The notes beneath the pieces were generated by a model. That model ran no database searches and had not been told where the DNA came from. It saw only the letters and a program-made list of their open reading frames with translations. Shown piece after piece: positions 23,626-35,820 of a DNA stretch of 64,000 nucleotides (positions are counted from its first letter, which is position 1; every line of letters starts with the position of its first letter). Made by a program: the position numbers and the translations under genes. The stretch is from Macrolepiota albuminosa (Eukaryota > Basidiomycota > Agaricomycetes > Agaricales > Agaricaceae), in contig JAMWFC010000046.1 of assembly GCA_027475525.1 (NCBI GenBank), forward strand, positions 1,984,001 to 2,048,000, written 5' to 3'.

Positions 23626-25141
23626 TTATTGAGCAGCAACAGAGACACTTCCCCCCGGAGTCGGGGTCGATGCGTCGTGCCCCGTCGCCATTGGCGGTAA
23701 CACACTTCTGTAGGTATTGGGCAAAAGGGGGGCACCAGAGCTAGGAGGCTCAGGGTTCTGAGTGCCAGGTGGTGTAGTCTCCAAGGTTTCCGCCGTTTCC
23801 TGTTGGTTATGAGGCGTCGGAGGCGGCGGAAGACGATGTTGGCGAGGAGGGTTCGTCTCTATCGATCGAACGATCTCATCAAAGTCTTCTTTTCCATTCC
23901 AACTTCCAACAACCACACTCATCCCGTCAAAACTTTTCGATTGAGCAAGAGTTTGTCGCATCGCTACGGCATCCGACTTTCGTATATTCACATGCTGAGC
24001 TTTAAATTGGGCGACACAAAACTTGGTAAGGCCCCAATGATTGTCGAGGTATTTCGCCTGTTTTAAACGTTAAGTGGCAAGGCAGCAAGGATGAGAGGAT
24101 ACGTACAAGACGAAGATACGAGGGTACTAGTGTCTGCTCGATATCGTCTAAAGGAGCAGGCGAAAAGCAAGATGGATTGGCTTCAGCAGCACGCGCAATC
24201 ATCACGGAATGCGCTCCTTCGTGGACCGTTGTTAGGCGGCTGAGGTCTTATAATGCCAGGCTAACATACCTGTCACGGCGCGAACTCGTTGAGCATCATT
24301 CCATCCAAGACAGTCCCCATTCTCGATTACAGCAATCCCCTTTCCTAATCCCTCTACAAAGGCGACAATCTCCCGCAGGCGCTCAATTGTCGCACGGTCT
24401 TTGTCCCTCATGTTCCTCGTTCTACAATGAACGGTCAACGCGCTGATGCCTGTGTTTACAATGCGCTCGACGAGCTTGAGTGTGTCTTCTTGCGAAGGAA
24501 GAAGTCGAATTTTTGCAGAAACTGTGATCTCTGGTGGCATCGCGTTTCGCAAGGCGGTCAGTATCGAACACAATAGGTCAGGGTTCGTTAGAAGAGCAGC
24601 GCCCATGCCAGCGTGTGTTGAAAATGGTTTTGGACAGCCACAGTTGAGATCGATTCCAGAAACATCCTGCATAACGGTCTTCGCAGCCTGGACAGCAAGA
24701 TCTGGATCGGAAGAACCGATTTGGTATATGAGATATGGTTTTTCAATTGGATGAGTGGTAAACATCGCTCTAGATTTGCCAGTGTAAGAAATCACGCCAG
24801 TTACGGCTGTATGAAGTCAATTGTCAGAATGAAAAGTTCGGGCATGTAACGTTCATACTGACGATCTACTACCCGTTCTGCATGAAGGATTGCTTTATCC
24901 ACCATCTCTGGTCCCCATACCAAGGTGGCTCCATGCTTGAGCGCAAACAGTCTAGTTGGCACTATATGCAAGAGTGAGACAGAAAGCATGCAGTATAAGG
25001 TATGAACTCACAGGCACCAGAGCGGACCATGGGTGCAAGAAATATTCCATTTTTGAAGTCATCAGAAGTGAGGTGATCAAACTTTGGTTTTTTCGTCACC
25101 CGAGGATCAGGAGAGATTGAGCGTGAGCGTCGATACACCAT
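23626..25141 (-). CDS. DUS2: tRNA-dihydrouridine synthase (Dus2-like)
   Basis: FMN enzyme that reduces uridine 20 in the tRNA D-loop. The chosen ATG at 25141 starts MVYRRSRSISPDPRVTKKPK, followed by KNGIFLAPMVRSGALPTRLF, ALKHGATLVWGPEMVDKAI, SRAMFTTHPIEKPYLIYQIG, GIDLNCGCPKPFSTHAGMGA (catalytic Cys in NCGCP), EITVSAKIRLL, GISALTVHCRTRNMRDKDRA, IAVIENGDC and TGAHSVMIARAAEANPSCF. The C-terminal helical domain continues through YLDNHWGLTKFCVAQFKAQH and ends in a Pro-rich low-complexity tail unusual for the family. About six introns. An ATG at 25186 would add 15 residues (MKFWLALKDLRFCLR). The double-stranded-RNA-binding domain of animal DUS2 is absent, as is normal in fungi. Tandem with Kog1 on the same strand. 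Confidence 0.9.
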
Positions 25142-25368
25142 GCGGAGACAAAAGCGGAGGTCCTTTAGAGCCAGCCAGAACTTCATAAAAATAAATAGAA
25201 TTCTGGAAGAGATCAATATACACCCTATTTGGCTAAAGGATCTCCAATAAATAATGAGAATATCAGAATTGAAAAATATAATTTGTAAGGATTAGGCAGT
25301 AAACTCCTATTAGATCTGGTTGGAAACAAGATGTCCATAACTATATACCATTTACATAGACGAGTTCT

Positions 25369-28300
25369 TTAAAGTTTGCAACCAAAGATTCGAACTGCGA
25401 AGAAGCCATCAGGATCTTGTTTGAACAAGACAGATGCAAAAACTCACTAGTACCATCCGGTCCACCAAGGCCATATAGCATCTCAGTCGGATGGAAAACA
25501 AGAGAACTTGACCTTGGTATAAAGGTTGAGGGTAGTGATCGAGAAGGAGGAATCGAGAGCCCAGTAGAGACGGGATACGCCGATAAGTTCCTGTTACGGG
25601 ATAGAGAACGAACAACCGTCTGCTGAGATCTCCAATTAGTGGGATTAATGGCTGAAGTACTGTAACAGCGTCAATCGTATGCGGCCCCAACAAGAAATAG
25701 AAGGGTACTAACACTGCGAATACTGCGGACGCGGAGTGTACATCAAAGGCGGAAAGACCATCTGACAGAGGATCTATGGTCTCTATTGCATTATCTGGAC
25801 CACGAAGATCCCATAACTTGATCTGGCCATCCAAACTAACAAGCAATCAGAGATAAGAAAGAAGTGCCATAGTTTGACTACCTTGCTGATAATAACTGTC
25901 CCCTGACAGTGGGGTGCCATCGTACATTCTGCACCCACGAGATATGTTCAGAGTATGTCCTGACGATAGCATCCTCTTCCTCTAAGCGACGGTCAAACAC
26001 CTTAACAACACCATTCGCGAAACTGGCAATGAAAGTCTGATCTGACAAGCTGTCCGAGACGATAGCAGTAGCTGGACTCTCAGAGCCAGTATCGAGATCC
26101 TGATTACATTAGTCCAGGTAATCTCCAAGACTTTAAGGATGACGTACCAGACCAGAAGTCTCTGTCTGTGCGTCCCAGCATCTAATGATACGAGAATCAC
26201 CACCGACCAACAAATGCCCAGAGGATTGCCTCCAGTCCGTGATGACACCAGCTCCTTGTCGCAGCTGGATGACCTCATTGAGTCCACGGAAAGCACTGAC
26301 CATTTGCACCGGGCCTTGTTCTAAGGTAGGATCATAGTTGCGATAAAGTCGGATAGTACCTTCCGCTGCGTGATTTCTCGTCAAGCACGTAGACAAATGA
26401 AGAAACGACTCAATCGCACCAGATGCAGTAATAATGATACCCCCGACATCTTCGTTCACGATATGAAGGGAGGTTATGCTCGTTCCCCTAGGATTACCGT
26501 TGCAAAAGTAGTTTAAGCGCTTTTTCTGCGACCAGTCCCAGACGCTACATGGCAGTAAGACCATGAGTTTTTGGCGAGATGGATAGATATACGAACGATA
26601 TCATATCAGTCTCATTGGCAACTACCAAATGCTGATCATATGAGTGGAAAGCCATGGTCAAAGGGTGGCCAGCAATTTGAAGGGTGGCAACTGGTCTTTC
26701 CCATCGACGATCCTCTGTTACTGTGTCAATTCCGCAACACACCTCAATAAACGCACGAACCAGCAGTAGCACTGTGGCGCGAAGTCTCCGAATGAATTTG
26801 TTCATTTCTCTGTTGACGCCACACTTGGTAGTTGTACTGCACACTACCAGGCTCGTCAGGTTCAGCTTGCTGTTGTTAAACCCCATGTTAAACATTAGAC
26901 CCCGTCGAGGGAAACGAGACTTACCCTCATTTGTGGTTCTTTGAAATATTCCATACACCAATCAAAATACGTGCTTTTCAACGGCAAAACATCGCGGATA
27001 CCCGATCCAGTCCCCAGACCAAGAATGACACTGCCAGTTGAATCAATCGAGAACGTGCTACCATTGGGACTTGGCATGCTTCCGTGTTGATGATGGTGAT
27101 CACGGTGATGACCGCCATGCATACCGTGACTACCGTGGTGATGTCTGCGTGGATGATTAGCAGCTCGACGGCGGGATCGTAGACGTTCCATATCTTCTTC
27201 CATCAACGCTTCCATCACATCGCACGGAAGGAAATCCATCGACCCTTGTGAGGCACCATGAAGCTCTTGGCCCGTTAATTTCGGCGAAGGAGGGTGTCGG
27301 GATGATGATGCTCCTTGAGGTGTCGATGGGCGTGAGTACGGGGACGTGTATTGTGCGAAATTGAGGTTGGGTGACGGTGGTCTAGAGACATCATTGTGCA
27401 CCGTAATAGCGACGCTCGTGGCAGGAGAGGCGCGTCCGTCCTCTGAAGAGGGAAATGCGATACCGCCTGCTAGTAGCTTCAGAGCACTTGCAAAAGACGA
27501 GGTGCGTCGGATCGTGTTGGTTACGCCGCTGGAAATTGTAGTCATTGTTTCACTTCGCGAGAGAGAAGACCGAAGACCACCTGGAGACGGTGGAGGGTGA
27601 TTAGATGCGGACGGCTGTATGGATGGAACGCGGCTTCTCGTTCCGCTTGCTTGTGGCGAGCTTTTGCGATCTATTGGTACTGTAGGGGGAGTGTGAAGAG
27701 AGGATGATTCAAGCCTCGTAAAGGGAGACTCAAGGAGTAACGCCATTATATAATCCACAATTGTTTGAGCATGGGTAGCGACTTCCTGGTATGCGTCGAC
27801 GGAAAGGTCCAAAAGGACGACAAAGATGGTGAAGAAAGATGAAAGAAGGACTCTGTTTTCCTCCTTTAACATCTCGTCATCATTGAAGGATTCCAGCCAC
27901 TCGCTGATAGCCTGGTTGGTTACATCCTCATCGTGTAGGTGAGCATGGGACTGTCCGCTTGTGCCAGTGCGCCATTTGCGATCTTCTTCCCAATACAACC
28001 ACGCACAGACAACGAAGTACCCTCTCCACTCCTTGACGAGACAGCTGATAACAACAAGCAGCTCCTTCCTGCACATAGGACTCGCGTCGTCTTTGATCGC
28101 AAGAGTAGCGCCGGTAGCTACCGCAACTTCCATCCTGAAATGAACACGCTCTTCCAATTGGTACATAGTCCCTGTTCCACCTCCACTATGTCGATCAGAA
28201 AACTCGGAGCCACTGGCACCCAAAAAGGTGCCTAGTGCATAGAGTGCAGCCGCGCGCACTTCCGTCGCGTCATCTGACAGTAAAGCAATGAGCTTGTCCT

Positions 28301-30539
28301 GTGTGCCGCGGTCGACACCATAGACCTTGATCTCGTCGTTTGCATCCCACATCTGTGCAATACAGAGCGCCGCCCACTGCCGCAAGAGGAAGTCAGGCTC
28401 ATCTAGACGTTCGTAACAGTTGTCAAAGACACGTTCACTCCAGCATGCTTGCTGGCCTAGAGGATAGTCACGAGATATAGCCGCAAGGATGAACGAACAC
28501 ATAGCTTTGTGTTCTGAGCTATTAGGTAAAACGTCATCGCCCTTTGCACCCAGAACGCTAGCGAAGTACTTGTATCCCTGCGTGTTGATAAGGTCGACCT
28601 GCACAGTGGAATCCACAGCAAGAATGCGCGCCCAGATGAATATGAGTACCGGACGGAGGTCCGGGCTCGGAGCTTGAAGAAGCTTGGAGATATAGGGAAA
28701 GATACCAATAGTCAGGACAAGATGCACAGCCCACGGACCGAGATCGACAAATTGTGAGAGGAGGATAAGAGCTCGAAGACGATGTGGTTGAGAGAGAAGA
28801 ACTTGGAGTACAATCGGGAGTTGGTCAGGAGGTTTACGGGGAACAAGATGTTGGTCTCCGCCTTTGTGCTGAGCCACCTCGGGAGCTCCATTGTACCTAT
28901 CTGCACAAGGTGGGAGGGACATGGGACCTTTTTTAGTTAAAGCTGATCCACCCCTTGATATCCATACCTCGAACGCGGTAAGTTGGTCAGCGAAGAACCG
29001 ATTACGCTGATATTGATAAGGCTGTTCCCCGTTCTTCAATGTGTTCTGACGACCACCCACACGACCAGGTCTCGCTGTGACGTGCTGTGGTGTCGGTGCA
29101 CCTACAACATCTAGATTTGTGCCCGTTTTCTTGAGAAGTTCTGGCAATTGTCGCAGACAAGTATCCACTGCGAGATCCCAAGTGGCCCACAAAGGATGAG
29201 TGTTGGTGGGAGGAAGAGATGGATAAGTGTGAGGAGTACAGTGATGGTCCTTCATTATGCGTTCTGCCAAGAGGAAATTCCTGAATAGTGAGGCAATTAG
29301 TAGATCACATCTATACAGGCGAGTAAATATTTCGCGTGAAAATGTGGTCCATGCAATTGTATCGGTGATAGCAGTAAATATCCAATTAAGTTCACCAAGT
29401 GGCGTACGTCGGTCCTTCAGATCGCCAGGTAGCTGCAGGACCATATCAGCGGTTACCATGTTAGGTAACTGGTGATTCATCAGGTAGTATCGTAATGCGA
29501 TATCAATAGGCGAGGTCAGACATGATGTAAAGGCGTCAGCAGGGAGTTCTGGACATGAAGGGAGCTGCTCGTTTGCTGCGCACGCGGCGAGTTGAATGGA
29601 ATTCATCAGTGGTTGCGTTCCGTCCGCATATCCGCCATGCATCATGTTGACTTCGTGGTCACGTCTTTCAGCAAAGAGGTTGAAGTTGTTCAAAAGATGG
29701 CCTGCGGCAGAACAATCCCAAATGTATACGCATGGAGAACCTAACCAACCCTGCAATTCCTGAAGAGACACCGGAATGTACTGCGTATAGTCACGGTTAA
29801 AACACCACAGCTCCCCACTTGCAGTAGGCTTGGGTACTCCATGACCATTGTAGTAGAACAGGACAGCTTCCTCCTTGGCCTGCCGACGGGCGGTCTGGCA
29901 GAAACGCTTCAGATCGTCCTGGGAAGGGTCGAGGATAGGTTTATAGCCGACTTTGGCACTGAGTCCCTCGAACTGGTGGTGTAGATTCGATCCAATTGCC
30001 TCTAGGGCCTTGTGGGAAGGCATGGTGTGAGGGTCAACCCAACATTCGAGTACTGCACATGGATTGGTTTTGATAATGTCCGGGGGATCGACATCGATAT
30101 TGAGACATAGGACTAAAGCTGCGTGTGCCGTCCTGATCCTGCCAGGTGATGAACCACGCCATGGAATGGGCTTTGAAGACCAGGGAGGGTCGGGAGTGGG
30201 ATTGCCACACGTCAAATGTCGTTTGGCAGACCAATATGGTATTGAGGGTGTCGCATCGGGTAAAGTTTCAACTGAGCCCAACCGCCCATCGGGACTCGTT
30301 GTATGCCTCGACCCATGAGCCTTTGAGTAATCAGACCGCGAGGTGGAACCATAATCATGGTCAGTTTCTGACGGGGTGCTCCGACCATTTCTGGAACGCG
30401 AACCCTTGCCCCACGAGCCCTCTGTCACAAGTCAGCTGAGAGCTGAGAGATTGTAGGACAGAGCCAGCTAATTACCTGTCGTGAATATGTGGCCATTACG
30501 GCGCGGTTGGTGTGCCTGCGCCTGTTCTGCATACATCAT
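25369..30539 (-). CDS. KOG1: TORC1 subunit Kog1 / Raptor / Mip1
   Basis: Scaffold of TOR complex 1 that recruits substrates. The start is at 30539: exon 1 (30539-30476) encodes MMYAEQAQAHQPRRNGHIFT and splices in phase to EGSWGKGSRSRNG at 30421. The N-terminal conserved (caspase-like) region contains LVLCLNIDVDPPDIIKTNPC, EAVLFYYNGHGVPKPTASGE and SPCVYIWDCSAAGHLLNNF. HEAT repeats follow (RPVLIFIWARILAVDSTVQV, DEPDFLLRQWAALCIAQMWD, RAAALYALGTFLGA), then a Ser/Pro-rich linker with an unusual His-rich segment near 27065-27175. WD40 repeats occupy the 3' third (VSLDGQIKLWDLRGPDN). The last junction, donor gtgagt after GGPDGT and acceptor cgcag, restores the family ending IRIFGCKL. About 1,560 aa. 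Divergent from dynactin p150 (343 bp). Confidence 0.95.
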
Positions 30540-30882
30540 CAGCGCTCTTGAGTTGCGTAAGGGACTTATTTAATACACGCTCAGTTTTGTAATGAAAAAA
30601 ATGCCTGGACAGTCCAGCAGAAGTACTGTAGCCCTGGAGCGAATGAAAGAGCCTTCACGCGCACGTATAGCCTCACGAGTTAAAGTCGAGACTAGACTTG
30701 AGGAAACGGGGCGACAAATCCGATTCCGATTCGTGATCTCGCTTCCAGCCGAGCACGATCACCTCAGAACTCAGAACGCTTGTTCAGTGGCTAACTCTGT
30801 AAACGCGTGACGCGCCTTGGTGACGCGCTCAAGCCCGCTTTATCTTGATATTGCCTCCCAGACCTAAGGTCTAATCCCCAGG
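30540..30882. other. Divergent promoter of KOG1 and dynactin p150
   Basis: 343 bp between two start codons. It contains two GTGACGCG motifs near 30806-30828 and an ACGCGT-like core typical of fungal promoters. No TATA box is evident. Confidence 0.45.
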
Positions 30883-33800
30883 ATGGACACCGCGGACGGG
30901 CCAGCGCTTGGAACGATCGTTACCACAGCGCAGGGGAAAGGCATAGTCCGATATTCGGGCGCAACTTCATTTTCAAAAGGAAAATGGGTCGGCATAGAGC
31001 TCTATGAACCAAAGGGAAAGAACGACGGTTCTGTTTACGGCGTGTCGTATTTTACTTGCAAGATGGGATATGGAATCTTTATTCGTGCCAGCCAGATCAA
31101 GAGTACACACGACTCTGAGTCCGAAGTATTGCATCTTCTCGATTGACAAGACATTGTAATCGCTGACTACTCCCTAGCACGCAGCTTTTGAGGTTCTGCC
31201 AACTTTAGGTCATCAGCGGACAAATAGTTCAGGGCTTCTACGAGCTAGTTCAATACGCACACCACCCTCTACCAATGCATCTCGTTCAGCGAGTCCCACA
31301 AAACCTGCATCCCCCGCGAGAGTAGCTGCTTCCAACTCGGCAACAATAGCACCATCAAGTTCTCTAACGGCTTTGCGCATGCCACGGCGGGTTGGGTCTC
31401 CAATGAAGCGTAATTCCCTTTCTCTGCAACCCAGGAAGTCCTTAGCAGCCTCTGCGTCTTCTGCGGAAGGTACCAATAGTTCAGCTAATCCTAGCCCTTC
31501 GCCTAGACTACTTGGTTCACCAAGCAGTCAACCTGTGAGACGGACATCATCGCCTTTGACTGCGCCGCCTATTAGTGCATCACCTCCAACCGCTCAGATA
31601 CTGTCCCCCACTTCTTCAAAGTCTCCAGTTTCTTTCCAAGTCACGTCTCCAGAACAATCAAAGATCCCTTCACGCCCTTCCTCATCACTTCAGAAGCCAA
31701 TAGTGAGTGTGGGTAACAGCTACAATGATGGTTGTTAATTGAAGTGTATTGTAAAACATCCAGGAGCCCGCACAGGACGATCAAGAAGCGCAAGAACTAC
31801 GTGCCAAAATCCGTGTTCTCGAGGCCAAACGTGCAGATGACTCACGACACGTCCAACAACTTGAAACACGTCTCTCTGAAGCTGAATCTTTTGTGGCATT
31901 GCGTCCAAAGCTACAAGCCAAACTCATGTCACAACAAACCGAACTCGCTGCTGCTAAGCGGGAGCTTGCAGACGCACAACAACTGGCGCAATTGTCCGAG
32001 ACCCGACTTCTTGATGCTCAAGAGCAACTTGAGATGGCCATGTTGGATAAGGAGGTCGCTGAAGAGCGCTCCGAGCTGGCTGAGACGGAGCTTGAAGAGC
32101 TGAAGGAGAAATACGCAGTTCTCGAGGTAGAGATCAAGGTCGTTAGAGAAGGGGCCGGCGGTACGTGTAAATCGTGCAGAGATCCCTCACCACCACTGAC
32201 AATACTATCACAGGAGAACACGACCTTAATTCTGTTAAGAATTCGTTGGCTTACATTCAACTTGAGAAGCAGAATGAGCGATTGAAAGAGGCTCTTATTA
32301 AGTGTGCAGTTTATGATAAGTATAAGTTGGAGCTGATCTTCTCGTAACAGGCTACGGGATATGACTCAAGAGACGGAGCAGGATCAGCGAAGACGAATAG
32401 CTGAGATGGAGAAGGATATCACTGGGCTGGACGATCTTCAATGTACGTCTTTGTAATGTCTGCCTTCCATTCTCCTCACAGCCAATTCAAGCACATTATG
32501 AATCTACTCTCGTTAAATTGTCAAATGCCGAAGTTCAGATTGAGGATCTGAAACTGCAACTTGACGATGCTCTCGGTGCCGAGGAGATGTTGGTGCAGTT
32601 GACAGAACGTAATCTCGTACTCGGAGAGGTATTCGTTGAAAAATGTTTTTTTATATACAAGCTGCTTACAGACTGTCTAGAAAATCGAAGAGATGCGTAT
32701 TACCATTGAAGATCTCGAAGCCTTGAAAGAACTCAGCGATGAACTTGAAGAGAATCATGTTGAAACAGAGAAGCAACTTAACGAAGACCTGAGTCGATAA
32801 TGCTTCTTTTCGTATCTTGGTTCCTCGCTCACATGATCTGTAGACCAGAAGGACGCTCAGATACACCAGCACATCCAAAGGATTGAAGCTCTTGAAGATA
32901 CTTGCCAAGATTTTGACAGTACAATAACCAAGTTCCGGGACCTCGTTCTTCAGCTGCAACAGCGAGTCACCTCTTCTCTATATTAACCACGTAGAATTGA
33001 CTGTTGATCCAGCGAACTCGATGACCTTCGTACACAAACCCAAACTGCTCAGACTGAGTCAGCGACAGCAGCATCGCAGACCGCAGCAATGATGTCGCTT
33101 AATCTCAAGCTCCAATCGTCAGCCTTGAAAAACCAAGCGAAAAACATCGACCTCGAAATTCGTGGCTTGGAGGCGAGAGAGGCAAGAGAGCTCCTCGGTA
33201 TTGTCCAGGTTTTTATCTACTGTGATACATACATGTCTTGAGAACATGTCTCACTCCTTGGCAGCCTTACTTGCCTGACCTCTATGTCGAGTCAGACACG
33301 GACGCGACGAATTGTTACATGTTCTTCCAACGACTGGCACACAAAGCTGACCTCATAAACAATGTGGTGGCTCAGGCGCATGGTTTACCGGATTCCCTCA
33401 ACGGTTATGTCTCTGAAATGCTTGTAGGTGTTTGCGAGGTATGTTCTGGCTGCATGCGACGTTGATATTGTCTGATCATACCTTTTTAGATGCGCGCCCG
33501 CATTTCTGGACTCTCGACTTTGTGCAAACGTTTCGCTGCTATCTTGCGGCGCTGCGACGTTGAATCTTTCCTCAGCATTGGACGTATTTTTCCCGAGATT
33601 GCACCTATGGAAAAGCGGATCGACATGCATCTCAACCTCCTTCGGAAAGACGAATTCAGAGAGATGGAATGTGTTAGCGATATTATCAAGTAAGCCGTAT
33701 CCTTCATCGTAATTTCTACAGTCGTTGAGTGCTTCTAGAATCCAGGCCCAGTTCGACCACCTGGCTGAAACCTACTTTAACGGTTTCGATCATGATTTGG

Positions 33801-35502
33801 GTGAACGTGAGCTTGGCTACGTGTTGTCTTTCGACCGTGATCTCGACATGTTCGCTGCCTCGATCGGGCTCGCCAAGACTTCTGTGGAATCCATTCTCAA
33901 AGAAGAGGGTTAGAATGCCTTCGGCCTTGAATCTATGCTTTCGTCTGACACATGCTTATCAGAGACAGTATTCGACATGGGAGGCTATGACATCAAAACG
34001 GAATTGTTTGCACCTCTCCAGACGTTATTAGACAACAGCAAAAGTGCAAAAAATGTATCAAAGTACGTCATGCTGAGCTCTTCGAGGCTTTTCATATGCT
34101 GATCGGCTTGTAGGAAGTTGACAAAACGAATGGACGACCTCATAGAGGATTCTTCCGCACTTAAGGTTCATCTAGTTCCACACATGCAATCTCTTAGTGA
34201 CCTCGCTGCTGAATTGGTCAACTTCGGCATCTCAGTTCGTGTATTTCGTGCCTTTTCATACCTCAGCTACTGAATCTAGCATCTTAGCTAGCTCAGCAAA
34301 TTATGCCTCACTTGAGTGATGCGCGAAGCGGGAAATCCTCTTTTCAGTTAACAACGTTATTCGCCATTGTGAAACAAACGGCATCTGCTACTGTTGCTAA
34401 AGACATCAAACCTGGGGAATCTGTTTGGGATGCTATCGGAACTTCGATGGCCACTGTTGTAGAGGAAGGCAGTAAGCTCCTTCCATTGGCGTTAGAAGCC
34501 GAGAACGTTCAGAAAAGTCAGCTATACTTCGAGTGTTCTCAAGCTGTTTCTCACAACTTTCTAGTTTCTGGCAAAGCCCCTTGGATCAATAGGGTTGCGG
34601 AAATTAAAGCCAGCTTGGCAGTCAATGTTGAGGCTGAACGTAAAGTCGCTCAGCTCAATGACGAGATGCAAGGTCTTGTCCGAACTCTCAGGATCAAAGA
34701 TCAGAGCATACAGGAGACTTCTGTTAAGATTGAGCTCATGGAGCGCAGACTCGAGGCAGCCAAAAAGCAGGCAGATAACATCGCTCATCTTGAAAACGAG
34801 ATTGCAAAGGCCAAACGACAGGAACGTGCATATGAAGAAGCGATAGAACAAATTCAGGCGGACTTGGATAGTTTGGAGCAGGACAATGCCAAACTCAAGA
34901 CGTTGGCAGCTGGACAAGAACGTCAAGGTTCGAATATGATTATCTTTACAAAATCCTTGTCCTCATTAAATCTTCAATTCCCTCCAGGTCCTCAGCAATC
35001 AGAGCCGGAAACTGTACTCATCGAAGGCAGCCTGGAAACGTCACACCTCTTGGAACAGATTGACGCTCTTAGAGGGACCGTACGCTTCCTCCGTACGGAG
35101 AATTCGTACCTCAAAGGTCAAGACTTGCTTAGAGAGATCCAAAGCCTGCCACCCCTTCCCGTTCCGCTCAATCGCATTCCGACCCCTCCGCTCGATCCTT
35201 CTGGGCTTTCAGACACCGACGATTCAGAAACAGAATCGCCCTCACCGCCACCAACATTACGTTCTCTCACTACGGAGACGAAACAATTATACCGAGATGT
35301 GATCAGATTCTCGTCGTCACCTCGCGTTGTTGATCTATCCACCCTCAACTTGAAGCGAGCAGAGTCTAAAGCTGGAAAGGTGTGGTTACCCAAGAAACAA
35401 ACACCTGCACACCAAGTATGGGAGCGCAGGATGGAGGCGGAGCGATTGAGCAGACGGGTACAAGGTTTGCTCGACCGAGCGAGCTTAATTAATAGCCTTT
35501 GA
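30883..35502 (+). CDS. NIP100: Dynactin subunit 1 (p150Glued)
   Basis: Largest dynactin subunit, linking dynein to microtubules and cargo. The first exon (30883-31125) encodes a CAP-Gly domain: LGTIVTTAQGKGIVRYSGAT, FSKGKWVGIELYEPKGKNDG and YFTCKMGYGIFIRASQI, with the GKNDG microtubule/EB-binding loop intact. A Ser/Pro-rich basic linker (RRVGSPMKRNSLSLQPRK) follows, then a long coiled coil (ELRAKIRVLEAKRADDSRHV ... KEVAEERSELAETELEELKE), the dynactin globular region (LPDLYVESDTDATNCYMFFQ, IGRIFPEIAPMEKRIDMHLN) and a second coiled coil (about 34600-34920). It ends SRRVQGLLDRASLINSL. About 14 introns, roughly 1,250 aa, normal for fungal p150. The gene symbol follows yeast usage. Confidence 0.93.
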
Positions 35503-35820
35503 TCTTTCGTGTTGCTCTCAAGCTAAACAACTTCTCATAATCGCACTATCTCATTCGTAATTCATCTATTTGTCATCTGAACAGTTCTGAGAATTGTGAA
35601 AGGCAACCATCGAGGTGATGTAGTCAAGTTTATGGTTGAGGCGCACATAGATTAAAGTAGCTGGCGCAGGGTCCAAAACCTGTTCATGTCGTTACTGGGA
35701 AGTTCGTGTTCTGTCTCGCTACGCTACAGTTTCTTTGGGTTAAGAATTTTCATGACGACAATGCCATCATGGAAAAGATTCACCAACATACATAGCTCCA
35801 GCTAGGTCATACCAATGATA
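35503..35820. other. Convergent 3' intergenic region
   Basis: 318 bp between the stop codons of dynactin p150 and Ask1. It should hold both polyadenylation regions. Nothing else seen. Confidence 0.5.
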
